Source: Massilistercora timonensis
Lineage (GTDB): Bacteria; Bacillota; Clostridia; Lachnospirales; Lachnospiraceae
Length of the DNA stretch: 64,000 nucleotides
Direction of reading: 5' to 3'
Assembly: GCF_900312975.1 (NCBI RefSeq)
Contig: NZ_LT990039.1
Span: forward strand, 1,612,001-1,676,000
Shown one piece after another: positions 25,708 through 33,122 of this stretch. Both the position numbers and the translations under genes were made by a program. The number at the start of each line of letters is the position of its first letter. Position 1 is the stretch's first letter. The notes beneath the pieces were generated by a model that made no database searches, had not been told where the DNA came from, and worked only from the letters and a program-made list of their open reading frames with translations.

Positions 25708-26490
25708 ATGAATCAAAATCCAAATCCAAATCAGAGAAAGAAATCAAAGCCAAGGAAAAGAAGAGGGGCTACCGCCGCCGCGGTGTTAAGCTTCGCGGCA
25801 GCCATCGCGATCGTCGGAACATATACATTCAGGGATTATAAGGAATCCCAGCGGGAGGATCAGCTGGCGCTGGCGGAAGAAGCCCGGGAGACACAGCAGC
25901 AGGAGCCGAAAGAGAGCCAGGAGACCAACACCGACCTGATCCTTAACACAGAGGAGCCGGCGGAAGAAAAGGATGCCGGCATGACGGAGGCGGAAGAGGA
26001 AGAAGAGTCTGTCTTGGAGGAAAATACGGAAAAAGACGAGGCGGTTCAGAGCACAAGCAGCCAGATCCCCGGCTTCACCAGCGACAGTAAGCTTCTGTGG
26101 CCGGTGGACGGCAACGTGCTGCTTAGCTTCAGCATGGATAAGACCGTGTACTTTTCCACTCTGGATCAGTACAAGTATAATCCGGCCATGGTCATCTCCG
26201 GAGCAGAAGGAGACCAGGTGATCGCGTCCGCCCCCGGGATCGTCAAATCCATCGACGTAACCGCTGAGACCGGGACCACAGTCAACGTAGACCTGGGGAA
26301 CGGCTATGAACTGTTCTACGGCCAGCTGAAAGAAGTACCGGTGAAGGCAGGAGATTATGTAGACGCCAAGACCGTGCTGGGATACGTGGGACAGCCCACG
26401 AAATACTATAGCGTAGAAGGCTGTAACGTGTATTTTGAGATGAGGAAAGACGGGCAGCCGGTCAATCCTATGGAGTATCTGGTAGAGTAG
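25708..26490 (+). CDS. spoIIQ: SpoIIQ-like M23-fold protein lacking catalytic residues
   Basis: A 260-residue bitopic protein: a basic N-terminus, a membrane span at about 24-45, an acidic Glu-rich linker (about 50-118), and an M23/LytM-like domain (about 130-258). The zinc ligands expected in M23 endopeptidases are not seen: there is no HxGxD near the start of the domain and the HxH of the last strand reads NVYFEM. It is therefore probably a structural partner, as SpoIIQ is in the SpoIIQ-SpoIIIAH channel between forespore and mother cell. The neighbourhood with spoIID supports this. The ribosome site AAAGGTGGTGATAGAAA precedes the ATG. Confidence 0.8.
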   Translation: MNQNPNPNQRKKSKPRKRRGATAAAVLSFAAAIAIVGTYTFRDYKESQREDQLALAEEARETQQQEPKESQETNTDLILNTEEPAEEKDAGMTEAEEEEESVLEENTEKDEAVQSTSSQIPGFTSDSKLLWPVDGNVLLSFSMDKTVYFSTLDQYKYNPAMVISGAEGDQVIASAPGIVKSIDVTAETGTTVNVDLGNGYELFYGQLKEVPVKAGDYVDAKTVLGYVGQPTKYYSVEGCNVYFEMRKDGQPVNPMEYLVE

Positions 26491-26498
26491 GAAAAGTC

Positions 26499-26557
26499 AA
26501 AAAGGGACAGGGTGTTTTCAATCTGGGACGTGGTATTTTTAAAAATACCACGTCCCC
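26499..26557. repeat. Dispersed palindrome, copy 4 (reverse orientation)
   Basis: AAAAAGGGACAGGGTG, then CAATCTGGGACGTGG and an intact palindrome ending CCACGTCCCC. It starts nine bases after the spoIIQ-like stop. Confidence 0.9.
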
Positions 26558-26634
26558 ACTTATGGTGTTATACTGAAAAGAGAAGCTATTTTCAGGGATT
26601 TACAAGGATTTACAAGAAAAGGGGATTGAAGGAA

Positions 26635-26889
26635 ATGAATTATACTTATATCCTGCGCTGCAGCGACGGCAGCCTTTACACCGGATGGACCAATGACATA
26701 GAGAAGCGCCTGGAGCAGCATAACGCAGGCAAAGGGGCCAAGTATACCAAGGGGAGAACGCCGGTAACACTGGAGTACTGCGAGAAGTTTGAGACAAAGC
26801 AGGAAGCCATGCGGCGGGAGTGGGAGATCAAGCAGATGAGCCGGAAAGAAAAAGAGGCGTTAATCAAAGTGGGGACGTGGTATTTTTAA
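26635..26889 (+). CDS. GIY-YIG nuclease-fold protein (UPF0213/YhbQ-like)
   Basis: An 84-residue single-domain protein. It starts MNYTYILRCSDGSLYTGWTN, with the Y-x-G/Y-x-G core as YIL...YTG, followed by the catalytic-type arginine in DIEKRLEQHNAGKGAKYTKG and a Glu-rich helix (AMRREWEIKQMSR). Stand-alone members of this family are small, and their cellular role is unsettled. The last residues (VGTWYF) and the stop codon are encoded by copy 5 of the dispersed palindrome, so the original end of the gene has been replaced. The ribosome site AAGGGGATTGAAGGAA is good. Confidence 0.88.
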   Translation: MNYTYILRCSDGSLYTGWTNDIEKRLEQHNAGKGAKYTKGRTPVTLEYCEKFETKQEAMRREWEIKQMSRKEKEALIKVGTWYF

Positions 26890-26929
26890 AAATACCACGT
26901 CCCAGATTGAAAACACCCTGTCCCTTTTT
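26871..26929. repeat. Dispersed palindrome, copy 5 (direct), overlapping the end of the GIY-YIG gene
   Basis: GGGGACGTGGTATTTTT / AAAATACCACGTCCC with tail AGATTGAAAACACCCTGTCCC. It provides the stop codon TAA of the plus-strand gene and ends seven bases before the convergent hemolysin III gene, so it can terminate both. Confidence 0.9.
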
Positions 26930-26935
26930 GAAATC

Positions 26936-27598
26936 TTACAGGACGAAGGCGTACATTACGATGAAATGGCAGGCGCTCCCGCCCATCACGAACAGATGGA
27001 AGATCTCATGGCTTCCAAAGTACTGATGCTTCCGGTTGAACAGGGGAAGCTTCAGGGCATAGATCACGCCGCCGATGGTGTATATAAGACCGCCGGCCAG
27101 CAGCCATCCGAACGCCGCCGGGGACATGGAATTGAGGATCTGCGTAAACGCCAGGACACAGGTCCAGCCCATCCCGATATACAGTACGGAAGAGACCCAT
27201 TTGGGACAGTTGATCCAGAATGCCTTCATCAGGATCCCGGCGATGGCGATTCCCCATACAATGGATAAAAGTAGGATCCCGGTCCGCCCTTTCAGTACCA
27301 AAAGACAGATGGGAGTATAACTGCCGGCGATCAGCACGCTGATCATCATATGATCGATCTTCTTCAAAATGGTATTAACCTTCTTGGAGCGGTCAAAGGT
27401 ATGATAAGTGGTGCTGGCCGCATATAATAAGATCAGACTCAGCGCATATACTGCGATAGAAATAATATAGATCCTGTCTGGTTCATGCGCGGCCTTTATT
27501 AAAAGCGGGATCGCGGCAAAGATTGCCATTAACATCCCGATAAAATGTGTGATCGCGCTGCCTGGATCTTTCACATGTTCTTTGATCACATCAGCCAT
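26936..27598 (-). CDS. Hemolysin III family membrane protein (YqfA/PAQR-like)
   Basis: A 220-residue, seven-span membrane protein. The family signatures are present: SAITHFIGMLMAIFAA with the first histidine, STTYHTFDRSKKVN in the second conserved region, and HEIFHLFVMGGSACHF at the end, giving the metal-binding Ser/Asp/His set of the PAQR superfamily. Despite the name, most bacterial members are housekeeping proteins of membrane homeostasis, not toxins. The ribosome site TCAGGAGGTGGC lies before the ATG at 27598. The gene converges with the GIY-YIG gene. Confidence 0.9.
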   Translation of the reverse strand: MADVIKEHVKDPGSAITHFIGMLMAIFAAIPLLIKAAHEPDRIYIISIAVYALSLILLYAASTTYHTFDRSKKVNTILKKIDHMMISVLIAGSYTPICLLVLKGRTGILLLSIVWGIAIAGILMKAFWINCPKWVSSVLYIGMGWTCVLAFTQILNSMSPAAFGWLLAGGLIYTIGGVIYALKLPLFNRKHQYFGSHEIFHLFVMGGSACHFIVMYAFVL

Positions 27599-27703
27599 AT
27601 TGCCACCTCCTGAAACATTAAAGATATAACACGTAGTAATAAAAACTACTTATCAACATGTATATATTATACCCAATATTCCAAAAAAGCAAGCAAAAAA
27701 AGT

Positions 27704-27737
27704 GGGGACGTGGTATTTTTAAAAATACCACGTCCCC
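27704..27737. repeat. Dispersed palindrome, copy 6 (palindrome only)
   Basis: GGGGACGTGGTATTTTT and AAAAATACCACGTCCCC with no loop. It starts five bases beyond the stop of the minus-strand dipeptidase gene and lies upstream of the hemolysin III gene. Confidence 0.9.
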
Positions 27738-27742
27738 AGAAA

Positions 27743-28717
27743 CTATTTCATGACTTTGTGAATTAAATTGTGCCAGTTCTTATGGGAAATCTTTTCAATC
27801 TCCTCGTCATTGAATCCAACCCGTTTCATTTCCGCGATCACATTTGGTACCTGGGAGCAATCCTCCAGGCCGATGGTGTACGGATTTTCCTGGCTGCTGA
27901 AGGAGTCCAGGGTGTCGCCGCACAGGTATTCGCAGAAATCAAATCCGAATCCTACATGGTCGATGCCCATGATCTCTACCATATGTACCAGGTGTTTCAC
28001 CAGATTTTCCACGGTCTGTTTGTGGATGTCCGGGTGAACGAATTCATTGAAGGAGTTCAGGCCTACCATGCCGCCGGTCTCTGCCAGAGCCTTCAGCTGG
28101 TCGTCGGTCAGGTTCCGGCGCTGGTCGCAGAGGGCCCGGCAATTGGAGTGTGTGGCGACCACCGGCCCGCTTGCCGCGTCCAGGAGATCCCAGAAGGAGG
28201 TGTCGTTTAAGTGGGACACGTCCAGGATCATGCCCAGGTCTTCGATCTTGCGCACCGCCCTGCGGCCCAGATCGGTAAGTCCCCGTTCCGGCGTGCCCAG
28301 GGCTCCGGTGGCCAGCGGATTTTCTTCATTCCAGGTCAGGCTTGCGTGGCGGGCGCCGAAGTTATAGAATTCCTCGATCATATCCACGTCCTCGCCTACG
28401 CTCTTTAAGCCTTCCAGTCCGATGAAGGTATACATTTTCCCTTCTTTTCTCGCGGTTACCATATCCTCGTAGGACCGGCAGATCTTCAGGATATCCGCGC
28501 AGTCCGGCTCTTCATGGGAAATGGCCTCCATCATCTGATGGGTCCGTTTCAGCGGATCTTTGTCAAAGGGCGGATCATTCCAGATCACGAAGATCCCGCC
28601 CTCGATCTGACCTTTCTTGAAGCGGTCGTAGTGATATTTGCGGAAAATGTCAGATTCTCCGTTCAGGTAGTGGTGTGTGACGTCTGTCCAGATATCGCCG
28701 TGTGCATCAAAGTTCAT
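27743..28717 (-). CDS. Membrane dipeptidase family protein (peptidase M19)
   Basis: A 324-residue zinc dipeptidase of the renal dipeptidase family. It opens MNFDAHGDIWTD, where DAHGD corresponds to the HxD zinc ligands. FIGLEGLKSV, ASLTWNEENPLATG, DVSHLN and VVATHSNCRALC are typical ligand and active-site segments. It has no signal peptide, so it is cytoplasmic, as is common in bacteria. It hydrolyses dipeptides, often with D-residues at the C-terminal position. The start ATG at 28717 follows AAAGGAGGTCTG. The downstream palindrome copy probably serves as terminator. Confidence 0.92.
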   Translation of the reverse strand: MNFDAHGDIWTDVTHHYLNGESDIFRKYHYDRFKKGQIEGGIFVIWNDPPFDKDPLKRTHQMMEAISHEEPDCADILKICRSYEDMVTARKEGKMYTFIGLEGLKSVGEDVDMIEEFYNFGARHASLTWNEENPLATGALGTPERGLTDLGRRAVRKIEDLGMILDVSHLNDTSFWDLLDAASGPVVATHSNCRALCDQRRNLTDDQLKALAETGGMVGLNSFNEFVHPDIHKQTVENLVKHLVHMVEIMGIDHVGFGFDFCEYLCGDTLDSFSSQENPYTIGLEDCSQVPNVIAEMKRVGFNDEEIEKISHKNWHNLIHKVMK

Positions 28718-28792
28718 AAATCAGACCTCCTTTGTAAAAGGATAAATGTGTCAACTGAGAATCATTTTCGTTGATAAAAAGATAAAAATAAT

Positions 28793-28819
28793 ACAGGGAC
28801 GGACTTCCGCCCCTGTATG
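28793..28819 (-). terminator. Terminator of the DUF819 gene
   Basis: On the minus strand TACAGGGGCGGA pairs with TCCGTCCCTGTA, followed by TTATTTTT. It lies 10 bases beyond the stop codon. Confidence 0.75.
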
Positions 28820-28829
28820 TAATCAGAAT

Positions 28830-30068
28830 TTACGCTGCACCCAGCAGACTTCCTACGATCAGACCAAGATAGGTTCCGATAACGTATCCGATAGTACCAA
28901 CGATCAGACAAGGTCCAACCAGTTTGGTCCAGCCTTTGGAAACAGCCATGGCTGCTGATGTGGTCGGTCCGCCGATGTTGGCGTTGGACGCACAGATGAT
29001 CTCTTCCAGATCGAACTTGAAGATCTTGCCAAATACAAAACTGAAGACCATGTTTACGATAACTACGATTGCCGCGAATACAAGCAGCAATGGTGAGTTC
29101 CGTACGATCAACGGGATAGAAGCCGGAACACCGATTACAAAGAAGAACAGGTAGATCAGGAATGTTCCCAGTTCGTTTGTTCCTCTGATCTCGCCGAAGA
29201 ATCCCGGAGCTGCGGTCGCGCAGATCATGGAGATGGTGGCGATCCACAGATACATGTTACCAAACAGGGTGTTCAGCATGGACAGAACCGGGTTGGAAGT
29301 CGGGATCACACCGCCCAGGAACGTAGCAACTGTGTTGGAAAGAGCAACGATCACGAAGGAAACGGCAACTGCCATGGCGATATCCTTAAGAGAGATCTCT
29401 TTCCGTCCCCAGTAAGCGGCAGCAGCGGTTTCGCCTTCTTCTTTATCTACGGTACCGGCCTCTACAGCATCCTGATGAGGATGTTTGTAGTTCTTGCGGA
29501 AGAAGCCGATGGTCGGGATCATAACCAGTACGAAGAAGTACAGAGCCATCAGCAGGTTATCTGCAACAGTGGCTGCGGACAGCATCTCGCCGGTTACGCC
29601 AAACGCCTCGCCCAGAGCGGCGAAGTTAACAGAACCGCCAACGTAGGTTCCGGTAAATACGCCTGCCAGCGCGTTCAGTTCCGGAATGAAATTGCCAAAC
29701 AGGAAGAATCCAAGGATCGCGCCGCACATAGTGCCCACGGAACCAAACAGGAAGATTCCCAATAACCTCAGTGAATCCTTTCCCATGTCACGCACGTTAC
29801 ACTGCATCAGCAGAAGCGGCAGGGAAAGAGGAACTACATAGCTCCAAACTGCATCCCATACCGGTGCAGCTGTCGGAATGATTCCCAGATTTGATAATAC
29901 AAGAGCAAGTACAAGGGCAACGATGGCTCCACTGGCTTTTGCGGCCCATGCGTATCTCTGTTCCAGATAAATAGCAGCAGCGGCGCCGGCGGCACAGATT
30001 GCCCAGAGTACCCAGGTGTTTTCCGCTCCTACAAGCGGATTGTTAAGGTCGAAAATATGTCCCCACAT
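28830..30068 (-). CDS. DUF819 family integral membrane protein (YjcL-like)
   Basis: A 412-residue protein with about ten to eleven hydrophobic spans. The segments GGSVNFAALGEAFG and NANIGGPTTSAAMAVSKGW are the twin conserved loops of this family, which has a transporter-like inverted-repeat fold. The family is related in layout to sodium/solute carriers, but the substrate is not established. The start MWGHIFDL at 30068 follows GGAGGAGAGAGT; the ATG at 30125 has no such site. The dipeptidase gene lies downstream on the same strand, beyond a terminator, so a peptide or amino-acid substrate is possible but not shown. Confidence 0.82.
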   Translation of the reverse strand: MWGHIFDLNNPLVGAENTWVLWAICAAGAAAAIYLEQRYAWAAKASGAIVALVLALVLSNLGIIPTAAPVWDAVWSYVVPLSLPLLLMQCNVRDMGKDSLRLLGIFLFGSVGTMCGAILGFFLFGNFIPELNALAGVFTGTYVGGSVNFAALGEAFGVTGEMLSAATVADNLLMALYFFVLVMIPTIGFFRKNYKHPHQDAVEAGTVDKEEGETAAAAYWGRKEISLKDIAMAVAVSFVIVALSNTVATFLGGVIPTSNPVLSMLNTLFGNMYLWIATISMICATAAPGFFGEIRGTNELGTFLIYLFFFVIGVPASIPLIVRNSPLLLVFAAIVVIVNMVFSFVFGKIFKFDLEEIICASNANIGGPTTSAAMAVSKGWTKLVGPCLIVGTIGYVIGTYLGLIVGSLLGAA

Positions 30069-30213
30069 ACTCTCTCCTCCTTTCAAAATTTTGTGCTTTG
30101 CTAAGAAGCTGTTACTTTTGTACACAGCTTAGTATAGTACGGTTTGTGGAAAATGTCAATAAATGCGGCGGAAATGAATGAAAATTCGCAAAAAGTGCAT
30201 AAATAAGGAAAAG

Positions 30214-30837
30214 TTAAGAATTCCGGGTCCTGCGTCGGTCCATCAGCCGGCAGAAGATCACCGCCACTCCAGTGCTTATGGTGGTGGCCAGGATCCCGGC
30301 TCCCACCGTGGCCGCCGGATCCACACTGCCGTACTGGCTGCGGTAGGCGATCACATTTACCGGGATCAGCTGCAGGGAAGAAATATTTATAATAAGGAAC
30401 GTACACATTTCGTTGCCGGCCACGCCCCGCTTTCGCGCTGGTCCCGGCAGGCGTCCGGCCCGGCGGTCCTCCTCCAGGCGGGCCAGTTCCTCCATGGCCT
30501 TTAGCCCGGCAGGGGTGGCGGCCCAGCCAAGGCCCAGGAAATTGGCGATCAGATTGGTAAGGATGTGGGGCTCGGAGGGATGGCCCGCGGGAAGCCCGGG
30601 GAAGAGGAACCGGATCACCGGCCGCAGCCGGGCAGAGAGGGCGTCCATGATCCCCGCCTTTTGGGCGATCTCCATTAGTCCCACCCAGAGGGCCATGACC
30701 CCCATCATGGTGACGCACAGGGTGATGGCTTCTTTGGAGGAGTCGATGGCGGCGTTGGTGATCTGGGGAATGCGGCCGGTGAACGCCGCGAAGAGGATGC
30801 CGGCAAGGATCATACCGGCCCAGAGAAAGTTCAGCAT
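30214..30837 (-). CDS. spmA: Spore maturation protein A
   Basis: A 207-residue membrane protein of the nucleoside-recognition (Gate) fold, needed with SpmB for full spore core dehydration in Bacillus. It has the hydrophobic start MLNFLWAGMILAGILFAAF, the TNAAIDSSKEAITLCVTMMG segment, and NLIANFLGLGWAATPAGLKAM with NEMCTFLIINISSLQLIP, all characteristic of SpmA. The start at 30837 follows GGAG. Its usual partner spmB is not next to it: spmB lies at 32478 on the opposite strand, beyond a MATE exporter gene whose end is 60 bases upstream of spmA. Confidence 0.9.
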   Translation of the reverse strand: MLNFLWAGMILAGILFAAFTGRIPQITNAAIDSSKEAITLCVTMMGVMALWVGLMEIAQKAGIMDALSARLRPVIRFLFPGLPAGHPSEPHILTNLIANFLGLGWAATPAGLKAMEELARLEEDRRAGRLPGPARKRGVAGNEMCTFLIINISSLQLIPVNVIAYRSQYGSVDPAATVGAGILATTISTGVAVIFCRLMDRRRTRNS

Positions 30838-30896
30838 AAGAAGGCTCCGGGGATTTTTGTAAATTATATGCCAAAAAGCCGGGGGAAATGAAGGCA

Positions 30897-32261
30897 TTAT
30901 TCTTTCAGCATCCGCCGTACCGTGAAGAGCATGGTGAGAAAGCAGGCGCTCCCGCCGATGAAGTTGGACACCGGCTCTGCCAGGAAGACGCCGCTGGTGC
31001 CAAGGCCGGCTACCGTGGGGAGCCACAGAGTCAGCGGGATGACGATGACGGCCTTTCGCAGAAGGGAGAAGAACACCGCCTGCCGGGAGCAGCCCAGGGC
31101 CACGAAGGTGGACTGGCCGGCAAACTGCAGGGCCATCATGAAAATGCCGAAGAAATAAATGTGCATGGCGGGTACGCCCTTTTCCAGAAGCTCCGGTTCG
31201 CTGTTAAAAAGGTGGATGAAGAACCGGGGAAAGAGAAGCAGCAAAGCCCAGAGGAACAGGGTGAACAGGATACAGCTGACGGTCATGAACCGGATGGCTG
31301 ATTTCACCCGCCCCTTTTCTCCGGCGCCGTAGTTAAAGCTGATGATGGGCTGGGCGCCGTTGGTCAGGCCGTTCATAGGCATGTTGATCAGCTCCCGCAC
31401 CGAATTGATCACCGTCATGATCCCCACATACAGGTCGCCGCCGTACCGCTGAAGGGTGGCGTTGCACATAATCTGCACAGAGCCGTTGGTGATGGCCATG
31501 ATAAAGCCGGAGAATCCAAGAGAAGAAATCTCCTTAACAAGCTTTTTGTGTAAACGAAGATGTTTCTTTGACAGCTTTATAATAGCATTTCCCCTGGTAA
31601 GGAAATGAAAAACCCAGATGGCAGACACACACTGGGAAATGATGGTGGCGATAGCTGCGCCCCGGACGCCCAGACCAAAGACAAAGATAAATAACGGGTC
31701 CAGAATCAGATTCAGGACCGCGCCGATGGAGACCGTGAGCATCCCGGTGACCCCGAAGCCCTGGGCGTTGATGAAGTTGTTCATGCCCAGGCTGACCATG
31801 ACAAATAACGTGCCAAGGAGATAGATGGTGATGTAGGCGTCCGCATAAGGGTAGGTCACGTCGCTGGCTCCAAAAAGATAGAGCAGGGGCCGGCGGAAGA
31901 TCAGGCAGAGCGCGGCGATAAGGACGCCGGATAACAAAAGCAGGGAGAAGGAATTTCCCATGATCCGCTTAGCCCGCTCCGTCTCCCCCGCGCCCCTGGC
32001 GATGGAAAAAAGAGGCGCTCCGCCCATGCCGAACAAGTTGGCAAAGGCAGTGATGATGGTAATGACAGGCAGGGTAAGGCCAATGCCGGTGAGGGCCTGG
32101 GTAGAAGTATGGGGCAGATGCCCGATATAGATACGGTCCACCACGTTGTAGAGGACGTTGATCAACTGCGCCAGCGTCATAGGCAGAGCAAGCCGCAGGA
32201 TGTTGATGGCAACACTCCCCTGGCTGAAGTCCTTCTGCGAAGCAGCGGCGGTATGTTTCAT
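30897..32261 (-). CDS. MATE family efflux transporter
   Basis: A 454-residue, twelve-span exporter that exchanges cations for drugs or metabolites. It starts with SQGSVAINILRLALPMTLAQLINVLYNVVDRIYIGH, the usual N-terminal repeat, and the second repeat begins around residue 235. It shows MGGAPLFSIARGAGETERA and the matching GAQPIISFNYGAGEKGRVK. Its substrate is unknown. It is transcribed toward spmA and may be cotranscribed with it. It diverges from spmB; the 216-base gap holds one dispersed palindrome. Confidence 0.92.
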   Translation of the reverse strand: MKHTAAASQKDFSQGSVAINILRLALPMTLAQLINVLYNVVDRIYIGHLPHTSTQALTGIGLTLPVITIITAFANLFGMGGAPLFSIARGAGETERAKRIMGNSFSLLLLSGVLIAALCLIFRRPLLYLFGASDVTYPYADAYITIYLLGTLFVMVSLGMNNFINAQGFGVTGMLTVSIGAVLNLILDPLFIFVFGLGVRGAAIATIISQCVSAIWVFHFLTRGNAIIKLSKKHLRLHKKLVKEISSLGFSGFIMAITNGSVQIMCNATLQRYGGDLYVGIMTVINSVRELINMPMNGLTNGAQPIISFNYGAGEKGRVKSAIRFMTVSCILFTLFLWALLLLFPRFFIHLFNSEPELLEKGVPAMHIYFFGIFMMALQFAGQSTFVALGCSRQAVFFSLLRKAVIVIPLTLWLPTVAGLGTSGVFLAEPVSNFIGGSACFLTMLFTVRRMLKE

Positions 32262-32342
32262 AATAGATCACCAGATTCCGTAAAATAAGATTCCTAGATA
32301 GTATAGGCTTTTTGGCAGTTTTTTTCAATTGGATTTCCAATT

Positions 32343-32401
32343 GGGGACGTGGTATTTTCGAAAATACCACGTCCCAGATTGAAAATACCCTGTCCCTTTT
32401 T
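32343..32401. repeat. Dispersed palindrome, copy 7 (direct) between divergent genes
   Basis: GGGGACGTGGTATTTTC / GAAAATACCACGTCCC with tail AGATTGAAAATACCCTGTCCC. It is an exception to the post-stop pattern: it lies between the start regions of the MATE gene and spmB. Confidence 0.9.
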
Positions 32402-32477
32402 GATATTTTTGAGAATAAGAAAAAACTTGGCGCACATAAATTATTACTATAAAGTCTGAAAAAGGGGATGAATCCAG

Positions 32478-32999
32478 ATGAAACTTTTGCTTTATCTTAG
32501 CGATCTGATGGTTCCTCTGGTGATCTTTGGGATTGTCAGCTATGGACTTTTGATGAAAGTAGATGTTTATGAAACGTTTATCCGGGGGGCCAAAAGCGGC
32601 CTGCGCACTGTGGTTAGTCTGGTTCCCACTCTGGTTGGCCTGATGGTGGCGGTGGGGATCCTGCGCGCCTCAGGATTCCTGGACTTTCTGGCAAGGATCG
32701 CCGGTGGTCTGACAGAACCGTTGGGGTTTCCGGCAGAGCTGGTCCCCTTAAGTGTAGTGAAAATGTTTTCTTCCTCCGCGGCCACCGGCCTGCTTCTGGA
32801 TTTATATAAAGAATACGGGACAGATTCTTATATTGGGAAAGTAGCCTCTATCAGTATGAGCTGCACAGAGACCATTTTCTATACCATGAGCGTCTATTTC
32901 ATGACTGCCAGAGTAAGTAAAACCAGATACACTCTTGCAGGCGCGCTGCTGGCAACGGCGGGCGGCCTGGCTGCCAGCGTGGTGTTGGGAGGGATGTAG
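32478..32999 (+). CDS. spmB: Spore maturation protein B
   Basis: A 173-residue membrane protein, the second half of the SpmAB pair. Recognisable segments are VYETFIRGAKSGLRTVVSLVPTLVGLMVAVGILRASG, then VKMFSSSAATGLLLDLYKEYGTDSYIG and SISMSCTETIFYTMSVYF. The ribosome site AAAAGGGGATGAATCCAG precedes the ATG. A stretch TTGGCG...TATAAA upstream could be a promoter, but the spacing (15) is not typical of sigma-A, and a sporulation sigma factor may be involved. Its separation from spmA, on the opposite strand, is unusual. Confidence 0.92.
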   Translation: MKLLLYLSDLMVPLVIFGIVSYGLLMKVDVYETFIRGAKSGLRTVVSLVPTLVGLMVAVGILRASGFLDFLARIAGGLTEPLGFPAELVPLSVVKMFSSSAATGLLLDLYKEYGTDSYIGKVASISMSCTETIFYTMSVYFMTARVSKTRYTLAGALLATAGGLAASVVLGGM

Positions 33000-33063
33000 G
33001 AATCTGACGGGTGATCGGGAGGAAATGGCGGCACAGCGTTGTTTTGTTAGTTAAGAAGTAACA

Positions 33064-33119
33064 GGGGGACAGGGTATTTTCAATCTGGGACGTGGTATTT
33101 TTGAAAACACCACGTCCCC
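33064..33119. repeat. Dispersed palindrome, copy 8 (reverse) between convergent genes
   Basis: GGGGGACAGGGTATTTTC, AATCTGGGACGTGGTATTTTT and right arm GAAAACACCACGTCCCC. It lies between the ends of spmB and the DUF885 gene, touching the latter's stop, and probably terminates both. Confidence 0.9.
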
Positions 33120-33122
33120 ACC

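Noticed and set aside
26936..27598. Hemolysin III as a toxin gene
   Set aside because: The name is historical. The sequence is a PAQR/YqfA-type membrane protein common in non-pathogens.
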